A DNA stretch of 64,000 nucleotides from Protonemura montana (taxonomy: Eukaryota; Arthropoda; Insecta; Plecoptera; Nemouridae): NCBI GenBank assembly GCA_947568835.1, contig OX387606.1, positions 19,067,940 through 19,131,939 of the forward strand, in the 5' to 3' direction. The notes under the pieces were generated by a model. That model made no database searches. It was not told the DNA's origin and worked only from the letters and a program-made list of their open reading frames with translations. Positions 1 to 11,579 of the stretch are shown one piece after another (the stretch's first letter is position 1; every line of letters begins with the position of its first letter). A program made the position numbers and the translations under genes.

Positions 1-1333
1 TAAAAAAAAAACTCCTGTCTCCACGGCCGTCCGTGGAGAAATTGCCAAAGTCCGCGTTTTTCGGCTTGGGTGCTTAGAAAACAAACTCCTTTAAGAAATA
101 ACCCAAAGTACTTTTTCGACCCCTAGTACCTAGACAAACCTCTGATCAGATAAAATTCAAATAATTTGAGCATAGTTCTCCATTCTTCCTCTGTGTTGAA
201 ATAATTTAGCTTTATGATACGATTATTCGTTTAGCCACGGTAAGCGAATTACCGCAGGTATGTAATTAGCATGTTGCATATTTTCGGGCAGTGACAGCGC
301 TCGGAAGGGAGAATCGATAGGGAGAGGATAGACTTTTGGTGACTTTGGCCAACAGAGCGGCCGCAGGGAAAGACAGTACTCTACAAGAGAATCGTACTCA
401 GCTCACAGATCGCGCCGCGCGAAAAGTCAGAAATCGTAGATAATTAATTGCAAATCCTTTTTTTCAGAAAATTCTTTTAATAAGGTCAATTTCAATTAAT
501 ACTGCAGTTACAAATCTACGTTAAAAATTATTTTTGAATGGTAAATGCCCCTTTTAGAGACTTTAAGGATTGAAAAGCATTCTCAGTCGAACAGACAGTT
601 TCATGTGCAAGGTTTTCTTATTATCCTTGTTTGTGAATTAGCTTGAATGCTCTAAGCTCCTACTCTCAAACTAGCTTGCTAATAATTTTATGATGAAGAG
701 TTTTTTCAAAGGGTCTTCAGAACATGTACAGGACTAGATGAAAACTTGTCTTGGGGATGAAACCAATGACCTAAGTAAATCCGTTGAAACCTAAACCTGA
801 GTTGCTTTCTAAGACTTCCTAATTTTTTGGCTCGGAGTAGGAAACCAGTAATATCTCACTTGGCAACTCCTAGTAGACCCTTTTCTCTCATCGGTAGGTT
901 TTGGAATGCCAAGTTTATCAAATTGCTGTGGTTACAGAACAGATTCAGTAATACTTTTAAACTGTCAATGTGTTAGAAGATCTGGAATATATTGAAATGC
1001 ACCTCAAGTTGCATTTGAAGGTTTTGTTACTTCATTGTTGTGCCAGAATTACTCGTAGTCAAAGTAGTCAATCCCTGACATTTGATCGATACTTGGTTTG
1101 TTTTCTCTCAAGTAAAAATAAATTGATAATATAACCAACCTAATTCCTATCTACCAGATCTTACATAGTATATAACCTACATTGACTAGGAGCAGTTGAC
1201 CAAAGACAAACTTAAATCCTAAAAGGCTTTGCATGCTAATTTCATCAAGATCAATAGGTATGCTGTCCAGGGATCGGGAAGCAGAATTATGTCAAGATAC
1301 TGGAAGAGAAGGTCCAAGCAAGTTGGTACTCAC
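1..1333. other. Region left of IER3IP1 exon 2; no exon identified
   Basis: No coding exon can be supported here. The last exon of the IER3IP1-like gene, expected to encode about 18 hydrophobic C-terminal residues, should lie in this stretch or beyond the left edge. I looked for a hydrophobic segment in the right phase after an acceptor and did not find a convincing one. A weak possibility follows a CTGCAG-type acceptor near 510, but its peptide does not resemble the family. A 9 bp hairpin lies at 18-39. Confidence 0.5.
18..39. repeat. Short inverted repeat (9 bp stem, 4 nt loop)
   Basis: TCTCCACGG at 18-26 is the reverse complement of CCGTGGAGA at 31-39. It follows an A-rich run at the window edge. 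No function can be assigned. Confidence 0.5.
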
Positions 1334-2332
1334 ATCTTGTCACTGTTCGTATTGACCTTACAAGGTTCAATATTTGGTTCTTGACAGTTGGTGGTTCACC
1401 AAATCCTTGAACATTGTGGTTAACGCCCCATCCAACTATTAAAAATAATAACTGGGAGTAAATGACTTGAAAGATAGCACACAAACACACACACACAAAT
1501 GGAGCATAGTTAGGTTCAATGAATGAAGGAAACAAAAAAAAACACAACTTTTTCTAGATGCAATTTTTGTTCTAAATGCCTTGATTCCTTAAGGATTGAA
1601 TTTTCTATCAGACCTTTGATTTGATAGTATTAGGAATTTCATTTGGAATATGGTTACGTTATCCATAGAGTAGGTAGGTAGGTGTCTATTTCAGTAATAT
1701 TTTTGACTTTTTTGAGTACCTACAATCTCCACAAGAGTCCGAATATTGTTGTACAAACAAAACCATCCTACCAAAGAATTGGGGTCCTGGTAGGCAGAAC
1801 CCCAATTCTTCTGGCACTTACTTTATACTTCTTGGAGCAAGTTTGGAGAATTCCATGTTATGCTATCAACAATAATAATTAACTACAACTTCCTGAATTT
1901 TTACAATTAACTGTATTTTGGCAGCTAGCATTGAACCTCTGATTGAACTTTGACTGAATGATGAAGGTGGGATTTTTAAGGTCTGGAAAATGCTCCTTTA
2001 TTTTGAAATAAACCCCCTGAAACGCCCAAAAATGGGCATGAACTCGGCCTGAAAATTTAATAAAGGCGTTTTGTTCAGGACTTTGTAGTATCTAATGGAA
2101 CTTATCTTTAACTAATTTATGACTTTTGAATTTAAGGTTAAGCATGCATAAAGGACATAGATAAAGAACATTGCGTACATAATAATGATTTAAGATAGTT
2201 GACGACTTAATAAATTAGCCAACTATACAAACCAGTCTCACCTTTAGCAAGAAATCTTTCTTCGTGCAGAATGCATACTGCATTTAAACATAAAAGTGTC
2301 GCTTCAAAAAGATTCCACAACGTGAACGCCAT
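1334..2332 (-). CDS. IER3IP1: IER3IP1-like small ER/Golgi membrane protein (3' exon missing)
   Basis: Two exons on the minus strand are visible: 2242-2332 and 1334-1435. Exon 1 starts MAFTLWNLFEATLLCLNAV and ends in HEERFLAK. Its donor is G|GTGAGA, and exon 2 resumes after TTTTTAATAG with V-GWG and reads on to NLVRSIRTVTR. The phase is kept exactly. The start (MAFTL), the HEERFL block, the GWG turn and the IRTV end match the short IER3IP1/Yos1 family, in which a hydrophobic N-terminal segment and a second C-terminal membrane segment flank a cytosolic loop. Family members act in ER-to-Golgi transport. A donor GTGAGT after 1334 leaves phase 1, so a further exon should encode the last membrane segment; it was not identified. 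The ATG at 2332 was chosen because an upstream in-frame extension has no family similarity. The gene is 175 bp from the divergent gene at 2508. Confidence 0.85.
1775..1809. repeat. Inverted repeat in IER3IP1 intron (11 bp arms)
   Basis: AGAATTGGGGT at 1775-1785 pairs perfectly with ACCCCAATTCT at 1799-1809 across a 13 nt loop. It lies inside the IER3IP1 intron. No mobile-element boundary or target duplication is visible. Confidence 0.5.
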
Positions 2333-2507
2333 TTTGAAAAGGCACTTCCAGCAGCTGACCACAGCCGCCTGTAGCTGACGAAAAACTTGGCAGTTGACGT
2401 TGACATTTAATTTGGCGCCCAACACGCAAGTACTTTGTTAATAAGATTTGTGGTCGGAACGGGCGTTTTAATCAAAGGTTGTATCTTGCCTACATTTCAT
2501 TTTGACA
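2333..2507. promoter_or_regulatory. Likely bidirectional promoter, IER3IP1 / CENP-H-like
   Basis: Only 175 bp separate the start codons of two divergently transcribed genes, so both 5' UTRs and their promoters must share this interval. No TATA box is obvious. The call rests on gene arrangement rather than on a recognised element. Confidence 0.55.
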
Positions 2508-4244
2508 ATGGAAAAACAATTTGAGAACCTTGGAGTTGTGATCAGATCTTTTAAACTAGAGGCAATTTCAGCAAAAGATGCTTACACAACAGATAAAAAC
2601 GCTCAGCTTTTATTGAAACACTTTGAATTGGAAACTGAAATCAATATAGCTAGATCAAAAGACTTAGTACTGCAAACTCTATGTGCGTTGGGTTTGGAAC
2701 GTGTATTAACAGACAACCAAGATGATTCAACATCAACAGTTACCAGTTTTGAGCAATATAATAATCTTGTAGAGATGGAAACCCTTGCTAGGCTACCAAC
2801 CAAAGCTGCCTCTGAAGCATGGGCTTTTAAATTGAGCACAGAAGCTATCAGCATATTTCAAAAAGAGTTAAGAGGAACAAGATCTGCTGAGAATTTTGAC
2901 AAAATTCTAAAGCTTACTCACTTACTTGGGGACTCCGTTCAGCAGCTTCAAGAGCTGACGGAAACACATCAAACACTAACCTTGCGGGAATTGAAAATCA
3001 ATCAAAAGCTGTTGATTGAGAAACATAAATTTTCTGAAGAACTTGATACCCAGAGAGTTGAATTGGAACAAAAAAGCAATATCGACAAAGATGCCAAAAT
3101 TGCATTGTAAGCCTAACTATCTAGTAGATGGATAAAACAGTTTTCCAATACTTAGTTATTGCCTTGACTTGTTGCATGGTGCTACTGTTCGTGATGATCT
3201 TGTGATTTTACATAGAACACATTTTTTACAACTTAAAGAAAATTTAATCATCATGAACAGTGCTTGGCATTCTGTGGATGTTGCTCTAAAAATCTTATTG
3301 ATTTAATTTTAATATACCCTGCCATTCAGGAGCATTCATTACCTATAGGAGGGTAAGATTGCCCCAGAATTTTCGGAAAAAAGTAAGTTTCTTCGAGTGG
3401 CCAGCGAATTGAGACGGACAAAATATAGTGCATTGTCTCGTTTTCCAGAAGGCCTGTATAACTTATGTCAATGGTGACATGATACAGTATCAATTGAAAC
3501 AATATGACGTCGCACAGCATCGAAAAATCTTATTTTCAATCGTAAAATAAAAAAGTAGTTTGAAGCGGGTGACGGTGTCTTGTGCCAACGGCTTTAGTAT
3601 TAGCGTCTGAACACAGTCGATGTACGAATGGCAAGGGGACAAAAACAGATTTCGGTCAGTCTTGTTGATTTTTCAAGTTCAGGCTGACATCAAAGCACCA
3701 CAAAGATCGCTCCACATCACAAAGTTTATGACTCACAAAAGTTATAGAATATGGCTGCAGTTAACAAATTTGACTAAATTACAAAGCCAGTTTTTCTCTA
3801 TTTCTGAGTGGAAAAGCTCACTTTAAAAGTTACTTCATCTTTTATACCATTACTTACGTGAAAAAAAATACTGTAATGCCTCATTGAAAAATAATCCTGT
3901 CATGGGAATTACGAAAAAAAGTGAATTACCACAAAAGAGTGGACACCGAACATTTGGCGAGTGTCCACTCTTTTGCAGTTCTAGAAGGGCAATAAGTCAA
4001 GGGACTTTGGTTTGTAATAAAGTAAATTCTATGAAGGTTTTTTTTAGCTAGAATACCATAATTTACAATTTATTATTTTATTTTCAGAATGAAACAAATA
4101 TATTCAAAATTACACAAGACAAACACAACGAGAATGCTTACAAATGTTCTTTTAACAATAAGCGATCTTGACTTTTATGAAAAGCGGCCATTCATAAAGC
4201 TACTGAAGGTGTGCCGTAATCCGGCTACAATGGAAGATCTATAG
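2508..4244 (+). CDS. Small coiled-coil protein, tentative centromere protein H
   Basis: Two exons, 2508-3106 and 4088-4244, join in phase (GCATT|GTAAGC to TTTTCAG|A) to give 251 residues. The first ATG is at 2508. An apparent start six bases upstream is TTG and is not used here. The protein is acidic and helical, with a long coiled coil over about residues 130-215, then a short folded end (residues TNVLLTISDLDFYE, then PFIKLLKVCRNP). CENP-H has this architecture and almost this length (human 247 residues): a central coiled coil with an ELxxxxQxLxLRELKI-like heptad region and a short C-terminal block. CENP-H is a subunit of the inner kinetochore CCAN. The resemblance is one of pattern, not clear identity. 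An axonemal coiled-coil protein such as DRC10 was considered. The gene structure is well supported; the name is not. Confidence 0.45.
3932..3975. repeat. Perfect 15 bp inverted repeat in CENP-H-like intron
   Basis: CAAAAGAGTGGACAC at 3932-3946 is the exact reverse complement of GTGTCCACTCTTTTG at 3961-3975, with a 14 nt loop. Transcribed as part of the intron it would fold into a stable hairpin. No protein or RNA family is recognised. Confidence 0.7.
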
Positions 4245-5566
4245 AATAATTTGAGGTTTGTATCATCTTTATCTGTCATTAAGTGACACATTGAGTGAGA
4301 TTACTTTATCTGTCATTATTATCTGTCATGTAAATAACATTTATGCACCTTGATATTGTGTTAGATGGGATTTTCAGACACAAGCTGTAATTTTTCAAAT
4401 GCCCTTCAGGGTCGTTGTTGGTAGTTTGAAGGTTCTTAGGTAATTTTTTGTACGGCATTTCGACTGGCTGCCCCAGTGAGTCTTAGGTGTGCACCAGTGT
4501 TCCCTTTAAGCTGTGCGCGCGCACATAAATTACAACAGAGCGCACAAAAGTTACAAAAGGGTAGGATGGAAGGGGGTTAGAATGAGTTCCTAACTCTGAG
4601 TCACACTGGCAATACCAGTCACGTAGCAAAATTACGCATACTGGTGTCACTTTCCTAGTGCTACCGACTCGTGAAATAAAGTTCAGTGATGAATTCAATG
4701 GCGGTATTTGAAAAAAAAACGAGTATGCATCAACAAATGTATCCCAAAGATTGTTATTTCCTTATGCAATGTCATATATTTGACAATTTATAAAAAAAAA
4801 CCACTTGACATAATTCTTAACAACAAACGGCGGCGGTCTAAATAACGTATATGTATATGGTGTACAAAAATGTTAATTTCTCTTCAAAGTTGCACAGCTG
4901 ATGTCCTTTACGCACATAACCTTCGGAAAATTAACATTGGTGTGCACCAGGGGAGATTGGCGTTTTCAGCTGAGTATGTGACTGCCCCAGTGCAATTTTT
5001 TCTGGCAGAGTTGCTTGCTCTTAGGTCACTACCAGTACACTTTTCTTAGTCCGAGAATTTTGACAGCGCAATTGGAAAACAAATGAATGCACTGACAGCT
5101 AGAGATCACATTTTTTGATAGGAGTGTCCTCGCTCGGAGCTGGTGCAACCTCAGAGGAGAGCATGATGTCATCGAGCAAGTTTCAAACCCGCCCTGGCGC
5201 AGGCCAGTCGAAAATGCCATAAGTAAATATATATACAAAAATTGAGAACTAAGTTTGTCAAAAGTAGATGTGACATTTGGTTGAAAGAGAATGCAGGGCC
5301 TAAACAAGAAGAATTAAGATCAACATATACAAATAGATTGTTCTGGAGGCACGTCACTCATTCACTTATTTACCTCTGTACCTCTTTTCTATAAACAGAC
5401 TACAATGAAAAAATGGAGTACAAAATATAATTATATCGTAATTCTCCCCAAACACCCGGAGTTTTTTTATCAGACTGACGACTTGTAATAGTTGCCCACC
5501 CTTGTACTAGGTAGAACGTTAAGCCAAAACCAACGTAATGTATTTTCAATTGTTCGCTCCTGCAGA
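4245..5566. other. Convergent intergenic region, CENP-H-like / NGRN
   Basis: The 3' ends of a plus-strand and a minus-strand gene face each other here. Apart from the hAT-like element at 4495-4939, nothing coding is supported; the open frames here are short and lack family features. Confidence 0.6.
4495..4939. mobile_element. Non-autonomous hAT-like DNA transposon (445 bp)
   Basis: The element begins CAGTGTTCCCTTTAAG and its other end, read inward on the opposite strand, is CAATGTTAATTTTCCG. Both show the CARTGTT start typical of hAT elements, followed by a partly matching inverted repeat. It is flanked by identical 8 bp direct repeats GTGTGCAC at 4487-4494 and 4940-4947, the duplication length hAT transposases make. 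The duplicated octamer also fits the known hAT site preference nTnnnnAn. The interior has no transposase, so it must depend on an autonomous relative. The terminal repeats are imperfect, which suggests age. Confidence 0.7.
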
Positions 5567-7577
5567 CTACTTCATACCTGGCACTCTGTACAAAAACTCT
5601 CCATCATTGTCATAATAACAATCGCCTGATTTGTATGTTCCTCCTTCTTTCCACTTGTTTTTGGGAATCGTAATCCGTTCAGGGTATTGCAGATAGACTG
5701 AACTTTTCTCTGCTCCAGTAACTAATTTACTTTCTTTAGAAGGTTTGAAATTGATCGGACGTTTGTCCGAGTTTTCATTTGGGATTTGCAATGTCTTTTC
5801 ATGCTTTTCATGTGAGACTTGCAACATATTATCATTTGGGCTTTCAAAATTTTCTTCTATGTCCATGCCATCAAGACTAAAAGCCTGCTTATACTGAGAC
5901 AATGTAACCAGCTTTGTGGTATTTTGTACTCCCCCAGGATTAAAATCTAATAAAAATGTGTCTGAATCTCTTGAGTAGCTCCCTGCAGATCTCTCATTAT
6001 TGGTTTTATCCACATGTTGCCCAGAAAATGCTGATATAGTTAGTTGCTTTGGGACACCTGTTTCACCTCTGCATGATTTAACCAACTTAGAAAATTCCCC
6101 CTCGACATTTTCTACAAGAGATACTACATTTTCACAATAGTTTGTATTTTTCAAAAAAGTGTGTGAAAATCCTGCCTGGTTTCTTTTTGCAAATTTCATT
6201 AAATGTGTTTTTAGTTGAGTATCTATCTCCAACGTGCCACGAACCAACTCTTTCCAATTTCTTTGTACCGATTTATCATGTCTTAGGATTTTTTTTAGGT
6301 CTTCCTGTGCCCAATGAGATTTAATAATTTTTTTGATCACTGTTTCAGGAGCTGGAAAACTTTGTGACAGCTTTTCAGTTGACCATTCGAGCGCATCGCT
6401 ACTGTGGAGCTTTCGAATCTGCTCCTTTTCGGCCCACGTTAGAAAATTTGGATGCTTTTCAGTCTTGAAGTACTTCTGTTTCACAATATGACGCTTTAAT
6501 ATGTCTCTTTCTCGTTCTGTTTGCCTGTAAATAAAGATACTAGAATAAGCCCAATAAAATTATAAAAATCTTAATTTCTTTAAGATTTGTCTTTCATTTA
6601 AAACCTTTTGGTTAATTTGGTATCTGCTACAAGGTAGCATTTCAATTGTTTCTACCCAATAGGCCACAAAGGTTGCATCGTAAAACTAATACCCACTGTG
6701 AAACTGACTGAAAAATCACGCTGAACTTGTATCATACGCTAAGTACCACAATAGCTCAGTCACAGCAAAAACGTCATTTGGCATTTGGATTTACTAGATG
6801 TATAAATTCAGCTGCTTATTTCTGAATGAAACCGGAACCGATTGAGATGTCAACTGACGGCTAAAAGTTGACTTTTGTTTCAATGGGTGATGGAGGCTTA
6901 ATGATTGAAAATTTCAGACAATCGCCCACCTTGATATACAAGTTACCAATTAATTTTGCTAAACCATTCCAAGGTAGTAAATCCAGCGGATACTTGTACC
7001 TAACTGCAGAAATATGGAAATTTACGTTCTAATTTTAGCTGGAAGTTGCTGAGGTGTTTACGAATTCTTTTATTTCTAAGTCGTCTGGATCCCAATTGTG
7101 TGCATGCAAAAACAAATTTGCAAAGCCCCGTGCATGTGAAAAATAGACATGGGACCAAAGCATGGGACATGCAAAAGTGACATATCTTTGCTTGGAAGTT
7201 AGTGTAATTCAAAATAATAGTATAAGTAATATTGTATCATAGAAAATTGTATCAACTTACCTGTCATATTTTACGTGAACGTTTCTTTCTTTAAAACTGA
7301 CAAAATCATCTTCCAAGTTGTCTCCATCAATGCTGTCAGCTATATCACCTACAATATTTGTATCATCGTGTTCTTTGAATAAGTTCAATCTCTTATCCAG
7401 CCCTGGGTTAGCTTCATTTCTTCTTCTCCTTTGCAGAGCAGTTCGACTTGTGCACAGATAAACAGCATTCACTTGGAAATTATCAGCTCCACCCAGAAAA
7501 TGTTTGAAGACACCTAGCTTGTGAACTAAGCGAAGCATTGCAGGTATAGAGATAACTGACTTTGATTGGTAGACCAT
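5567..7577 (-). CDS. NGRN: Neugrin-like mitochondrial protein
   Basis: Two minus-strand exons, 7261-7577 and 5567-6524, join in phase (GACAG|GTAAGT to TTTACAG|G) and encode 424 residues. The neugrin core is clear at the start of exon 2: a basic QTERERDILKRH stretch, then PNFLTWAEKEQIRKLH, the EWSTEKLSQSFPAPE helix-turn and VIKKIIKSHW. The C-terminus (GTYKSGDCYYDNDGEFLYRV) matches the family's final Y/F-D-x-x-G-x-F-L-Y-R block. Neugrins associate with the mitochondrial large-subunit rRNA and pseudouridine synthases and are needed for mitoribosome function. The N-terminus is basic and hydrophobic (MLRLVHKLGVFKHFLGG), fitting a targeting peptide. I chose the ATG at 7577; one at 7538 is also possible, and the longest open frame starts at a TTG. 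The protein is longer than the human one (about 290 residues), owing to a low-complexity middle. Confidence 0.85.
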
Positions 7578-7850
7578 AGATGTATACAAAAGTTAGGTTG
7601 AACAAAACGCATGTGATTGTACTGGAACAGTAGAGTTTCAGGTTAGGTTATAGTTGTAGGATTACCAGAACGTCTTTGGCCAGAACCAAAGACCGCCAGA
7701 ACCAAAGCGTTGATAGATCAAAGTCAGAATCAATAGGCGGCGGATTATTATGATTTACTGGAAAACGTTTGAGAGGCAATTTAAAGTTAGGGAAATAAAA
7801 AATGCAACTAGAGAGAAAATTGATTTGTGCCCGTTGGCGTTGTGCTTATA

Positions 7851-8080
7851 GCGACGCGCTGTTCCAGCGGCGTCGGCTTATGATAGTGTGAGGATAAACA
7901 TAATCTAGCCTAGGAGGAAGGCTGGGCATCCGGTGTATGCTTGTAAGCTTGTAGATGCTTGCAGCATTGTAGACGATTGTAGCATTGTAGAACGTCAAGT
8001 AGACGCTTGTAGCATTGTAGAACATTAAGTAGTGGGAATCAGTTGAATTCGAACCACAAGATTAACCACTAACCCATAAG
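7851..8080 (+). repeat. Diverged copy C of dispersed repeat family, with internal tandem repeat
   Basis: The segment around 7868-7910 (GGCGTCGG, then ATGA and GAGGAT blocks, then AATCTAGCC) and the segment around 8041-8070 (AGTTGAATTCGAACCACAAGATT) match in order the repeats at 17736-18099 and 26003-26384. Between them is a short tandem array built on AGCATTGTAGAAC and AAGTAG units (about 7936-8032) that the other copies lack. This is the most diverged of the three copies. Confidence 0.5.
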
Positions 8081-10539
8081 TCGAGAATGAAACATGAGAT
8101 GGGTTTTCACAAGTGTGCCTAATGCCTCGTTTTTAAACTTAACTGAAACTCCCAAGTTTTGAACTCTAGAGCTTCAATATTTTATGAGCGCTGTGATTGT
8201 CATCTAACTAAAATATGGGTTGAAACTTGAACGCTTTCAGGCAATGCCAAAATATTCTCCAAGAGTTCGTTTGTCAGGGCTAACGTCCGCAAATTCCCGG
8301 CAATTGCACATTGCGAGTTAGCGATTGCTATGTGTCACCCGAGCACTAGATACGTGACAGTAATTGCAAAGAGCAAGCAATGGCAGTAATATTGTGTGTC
8401 CCTTTGAAACTCAATGAAAAAAGTGAACATGTTCCTGACAATAGAGTGTTTCGTACCCGGACCTCCCAAATACAATTCTAACCAGGTTAACTTTTCCCGA
8501 CTCTCGCAAAGACTCGTTATATGCATTTGTGTGAACCGTTAGAAAATCAAGTCGTTAACACAATGGAAACCGCAACAATGGCAGATTGAATCAAAGTGCT
8601 TGAATGTAAAATAAATAACGTTGATGAGATCACGATGCATAATGAACTCTTCAGGGCCCTACATATGCAACCTATAAAATAACACAATGACACTTGCCAT
8701 AGACGTTAACGTGTGTACAGATGCGGTGGAATAAAAATCGTTGACGTTGTCTTGACTTGGTAGCGTTCCGAAAGAAATAGCGATGACTTGCAAATATAAT
8801 TACAAGACACAATCATCTCTGTGAATATGGGTCGGTTACAATTGATTGACTTTTAATTGGTGACTGCAATGAAACTTGCTGTACGCACATATCTGTAAGT
8901 ATTCACCATTATGGAGTACGAAATCGAAATTTTCTAAAAACTATTTAAACTTTAATTCCTATTTAAGGGTTCAGATGAAACACTCGCCTTGTCACACCGA
9001 AGATATACCTAACACTGTTTGTTATTCTTGTTTTATACCAATAATTACCTTGCTGCAGCGGTATTATGGTACTTGATTGTACTATAAGCAGGGGGATGTT
9101 GACATTCGGGAACATCGAAGGTCCCGAGAGATTGCCAAAATTACCTGCACAAATGCATAAAATTACCCGAAAGTCGGTATGCCCGACACGCAGATCTTTT
9201 GATGCCACATAATGCACATAATTAGGTAAATATGAGCAAGCTGCATTGAGAATAATAATAATGGTTTTAAGGTAGATAGATGATAAAACACCCACGTGCA
9301 CTTAAGCTCAAAAGAGCACAAGGACTTCCTCCCATCGTCGCAAATCACAAAAACCAACGGTACCTCGACAGGGAAACGAGAAATAAAAACTTGAAATAAA
9401 AATCAAACAATGCTCACGATTTGAAGTTAAAGGAGTGCTAACAAATTACTGAGAAGACGTAACGACATTCTTGCGTTCAATGAGTAACATTTTAAAGAAT
9501 ATTTAGCATGGCACGTTGGCAATGAGTTCAAAAATGTATAGGAGAAAACTTTGAAAGAGTTGAAATATGCAATTTATCAGATTTTTACTGCTTATTGAAA
9601 CTTGAAAGACAAGACAGTGAGCAAGTAGGCTTAAACCTCGTTCGTCTGTTTTGCAGCAAAACAAAAAAAACAAGGTTCCAGCCTCCTTGGCAGTGAGAAA
9701 CGAGTGACATCTAGAAATTTCTTTTATATGTCTTCCAGTAGGAGAATTGTTTTTTATTTATTCACTTCCTAGTCAGATTTGATATATTTTTAAGATTTTA
9801 TTTTAAGTCCGCTCACAGATCGACATGTTGTCCGTTGACAATCATCAAAGAATATCTTTAAAGATTTAAAGGTACGTTTGAAATGTCAGGATTGCTAAAG
9901 TCTGGAAGAAATGCATCAATTGTCATGGACGAGTAAGGAGAATCATCATTATTAATGAGACGTGTAGCATGATATGTTACCTACGCAAATTTATTATGTA
10001 AATGTCATTCAATGTTTTCTACCTTTGATACGCCATTCCAACTTTGGGTTTTATAACTAAACAAAACAAAAATTCGTGAACTTGGGTGACCTATCAGGGT
10101 ACAATTATTAAAAGTCCTTCTACCTTCAGTTTAGCCAAAAAATTGCATGTAAATAACTACTCCATGACCGGACTGTAAATTTGCTATCAAAAACTCCGCA
10201 GACACCAAAATTATATCAAACACCAAATCATCCTTTTTGACCACCTCTCGCAATGAGCAATTTTACATACTCTATTTTGTCTTTAATTAAACCCTTATAT
10301 CCCATGTTGACCAAACCGAATAGGGAAAGCACATGTTTAAAATCTGGCTCTGTGTGCGTGCTACAACTGATCTTCAATTGCAACTAGTACTAGATTTTGC
10401 CGTGCGTGACTTTCGCACAAGCGCACCGCCAGTCAAAATATTGATTCATCATATGCCAAAGCGTGGGCGCGCCACCATGGTCGGGGGTTCGACAGCCCGA
10501 TCCAGACAGTGAACCGCCTTTCCAGAAGCGTATCCTCAA

Positions 10540-10690
10540 TTCCACTAAATAATACATAGCCTTTTAGGCCAACTGTAACCATAGTAATCAACTCCTGTAA
10601 AGAATGTAATTCTCTCTGTGATTCTAATGTGTGTATTCCCCCCCCTTTTTGCCCTTGTTTTAGTGTACTTGTGCAATGAAATAGTTGTCA
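10540..10690 (+). mobile_element. Possible 3' end of a truncated retroelement
   Basis: The run from TGTAAAGAATGTAATTC through a C/T-rich stretch to GTGTACTTGTGCAATGAAAT resembles the 3' UTRs of arthropod non-LTR elements, which often end in a TTGTGCAATAAA-type sequence. There is no coding remnant, tail repeat or target duplication to confirm it. Confidence 0.2.
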
Positions 10691-11533
10691 GCAAGATAAA
10701 CTATAATTTGGCAATCGACCGGGAGAATGCTTCTGATTTTACGAAGACAGTTTTCGTAACAATACATGAGGTAGGTATTTGTTTACAGTATTTGTAGAAA
10801 ATATACGGTGCATTTTCTATTGTATATCCAAACGCAGTAAACATAGAAGTCGATTCAATTATATTTGCGGACTGCAAACGTGGGTTTGATGGTAAAGCTC
10901 TAATGGCAATGTCAATATCGAGCAGATCCAGCAACAAAAACCACAAGAATTCATGCTCCTTCAGGGGAGAAAATGTGCAATTCCTCATAGCAGTACTTTC
11001 TAAACACTACCAAAGTCTTACAGTCTTCTACAATTATTTTATTTAAAATTCTGATGAGTCTATAAAAAATGTGACAAATGTGAAAGTCAACATTGAAAAA
11101 GTAGGTACCAACCTAGCACAATAATGCTGTCATGTGTTGAATGGCACTTGCTATGCACGCTAAATTCTGCTGTGTAACACATTACGGTATATCGAAAAAT
11201 AACAATAATCGTACACAATGAGTATGGGCTTGCAGACGCGTCGTAGTGGGGTGAGAGGAGACAAAAGGTGTTCCACTGTCCAAATGTTCGGTGGGTGCCG
11301 GTCATAATGTGTGTGGCAGGCTAGCAGTTCACAGTGCAAGAGTAGAAGATAGTGAGAATAGAGATTTGATTTTTACAATTTAGATGGTCCATCTCTGAGA
11401 AATTTCTGTAAGCTTCAATCAACATCAATACCATGCCAACATCAAAACCATGGATATTTATCATTTAATTTTTAAAACTTGTTAACTGAAAATACATGTC
11501 ATTTTTGCTTTTGTTTTAGGTGTGTAGTTACAC

Positions 11534-11548
11534 TATATAAATATAAAA
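11534..11548 (+). promoter_or_regulatory. TATA box of the elongase gene
   Basis: TATATAAATATAAAA lies about 40 bases before the elongase start codon at 11580. That would put transcription initiation near 11565 and leave a very short 5' UTR. No other core promoter element was identified. Confidence 0.5.
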
Positions 11549-11579
11549 TTCGGTGCTGCGTTATTGAAGACTTGAAAAT

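Larger units (their letters stand above)
7578..11579. other. Intergenic region, NGRN to ELOVL; no supported gene
   Basis: Short open frames on both strands show no recognisable domains, splice partners or composition unlike the background. The region holds a dispersed-repeat copy at 7851-8080 and a possible retrotransposon 3' end around 10540-10690. The TATA-containing ELOVL promoter is at its right end. Confidence 0.6.

Noticed and set aside
2502-2507. Start six bases upstream of the CENP-H-like ATG
   Set aside because: The upstream codon is TTG; the first ATG at 2508 is the normal eukaryotic start.
10466-10480. GGCGCGCCACCATGG looks like a cloning site with a Kozak start
   Set aside because: The frame after it is short and the surroundings are ordinary repeat-like genomic sequence with no vector features; most likely chance.
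10470-10500. Possible tRNA gene (GGGGTTCGACAGCCC resembles a B box)
   Set aside because: No cloverleaf could be drawn with a matching acceptor stem and anticodon arm.
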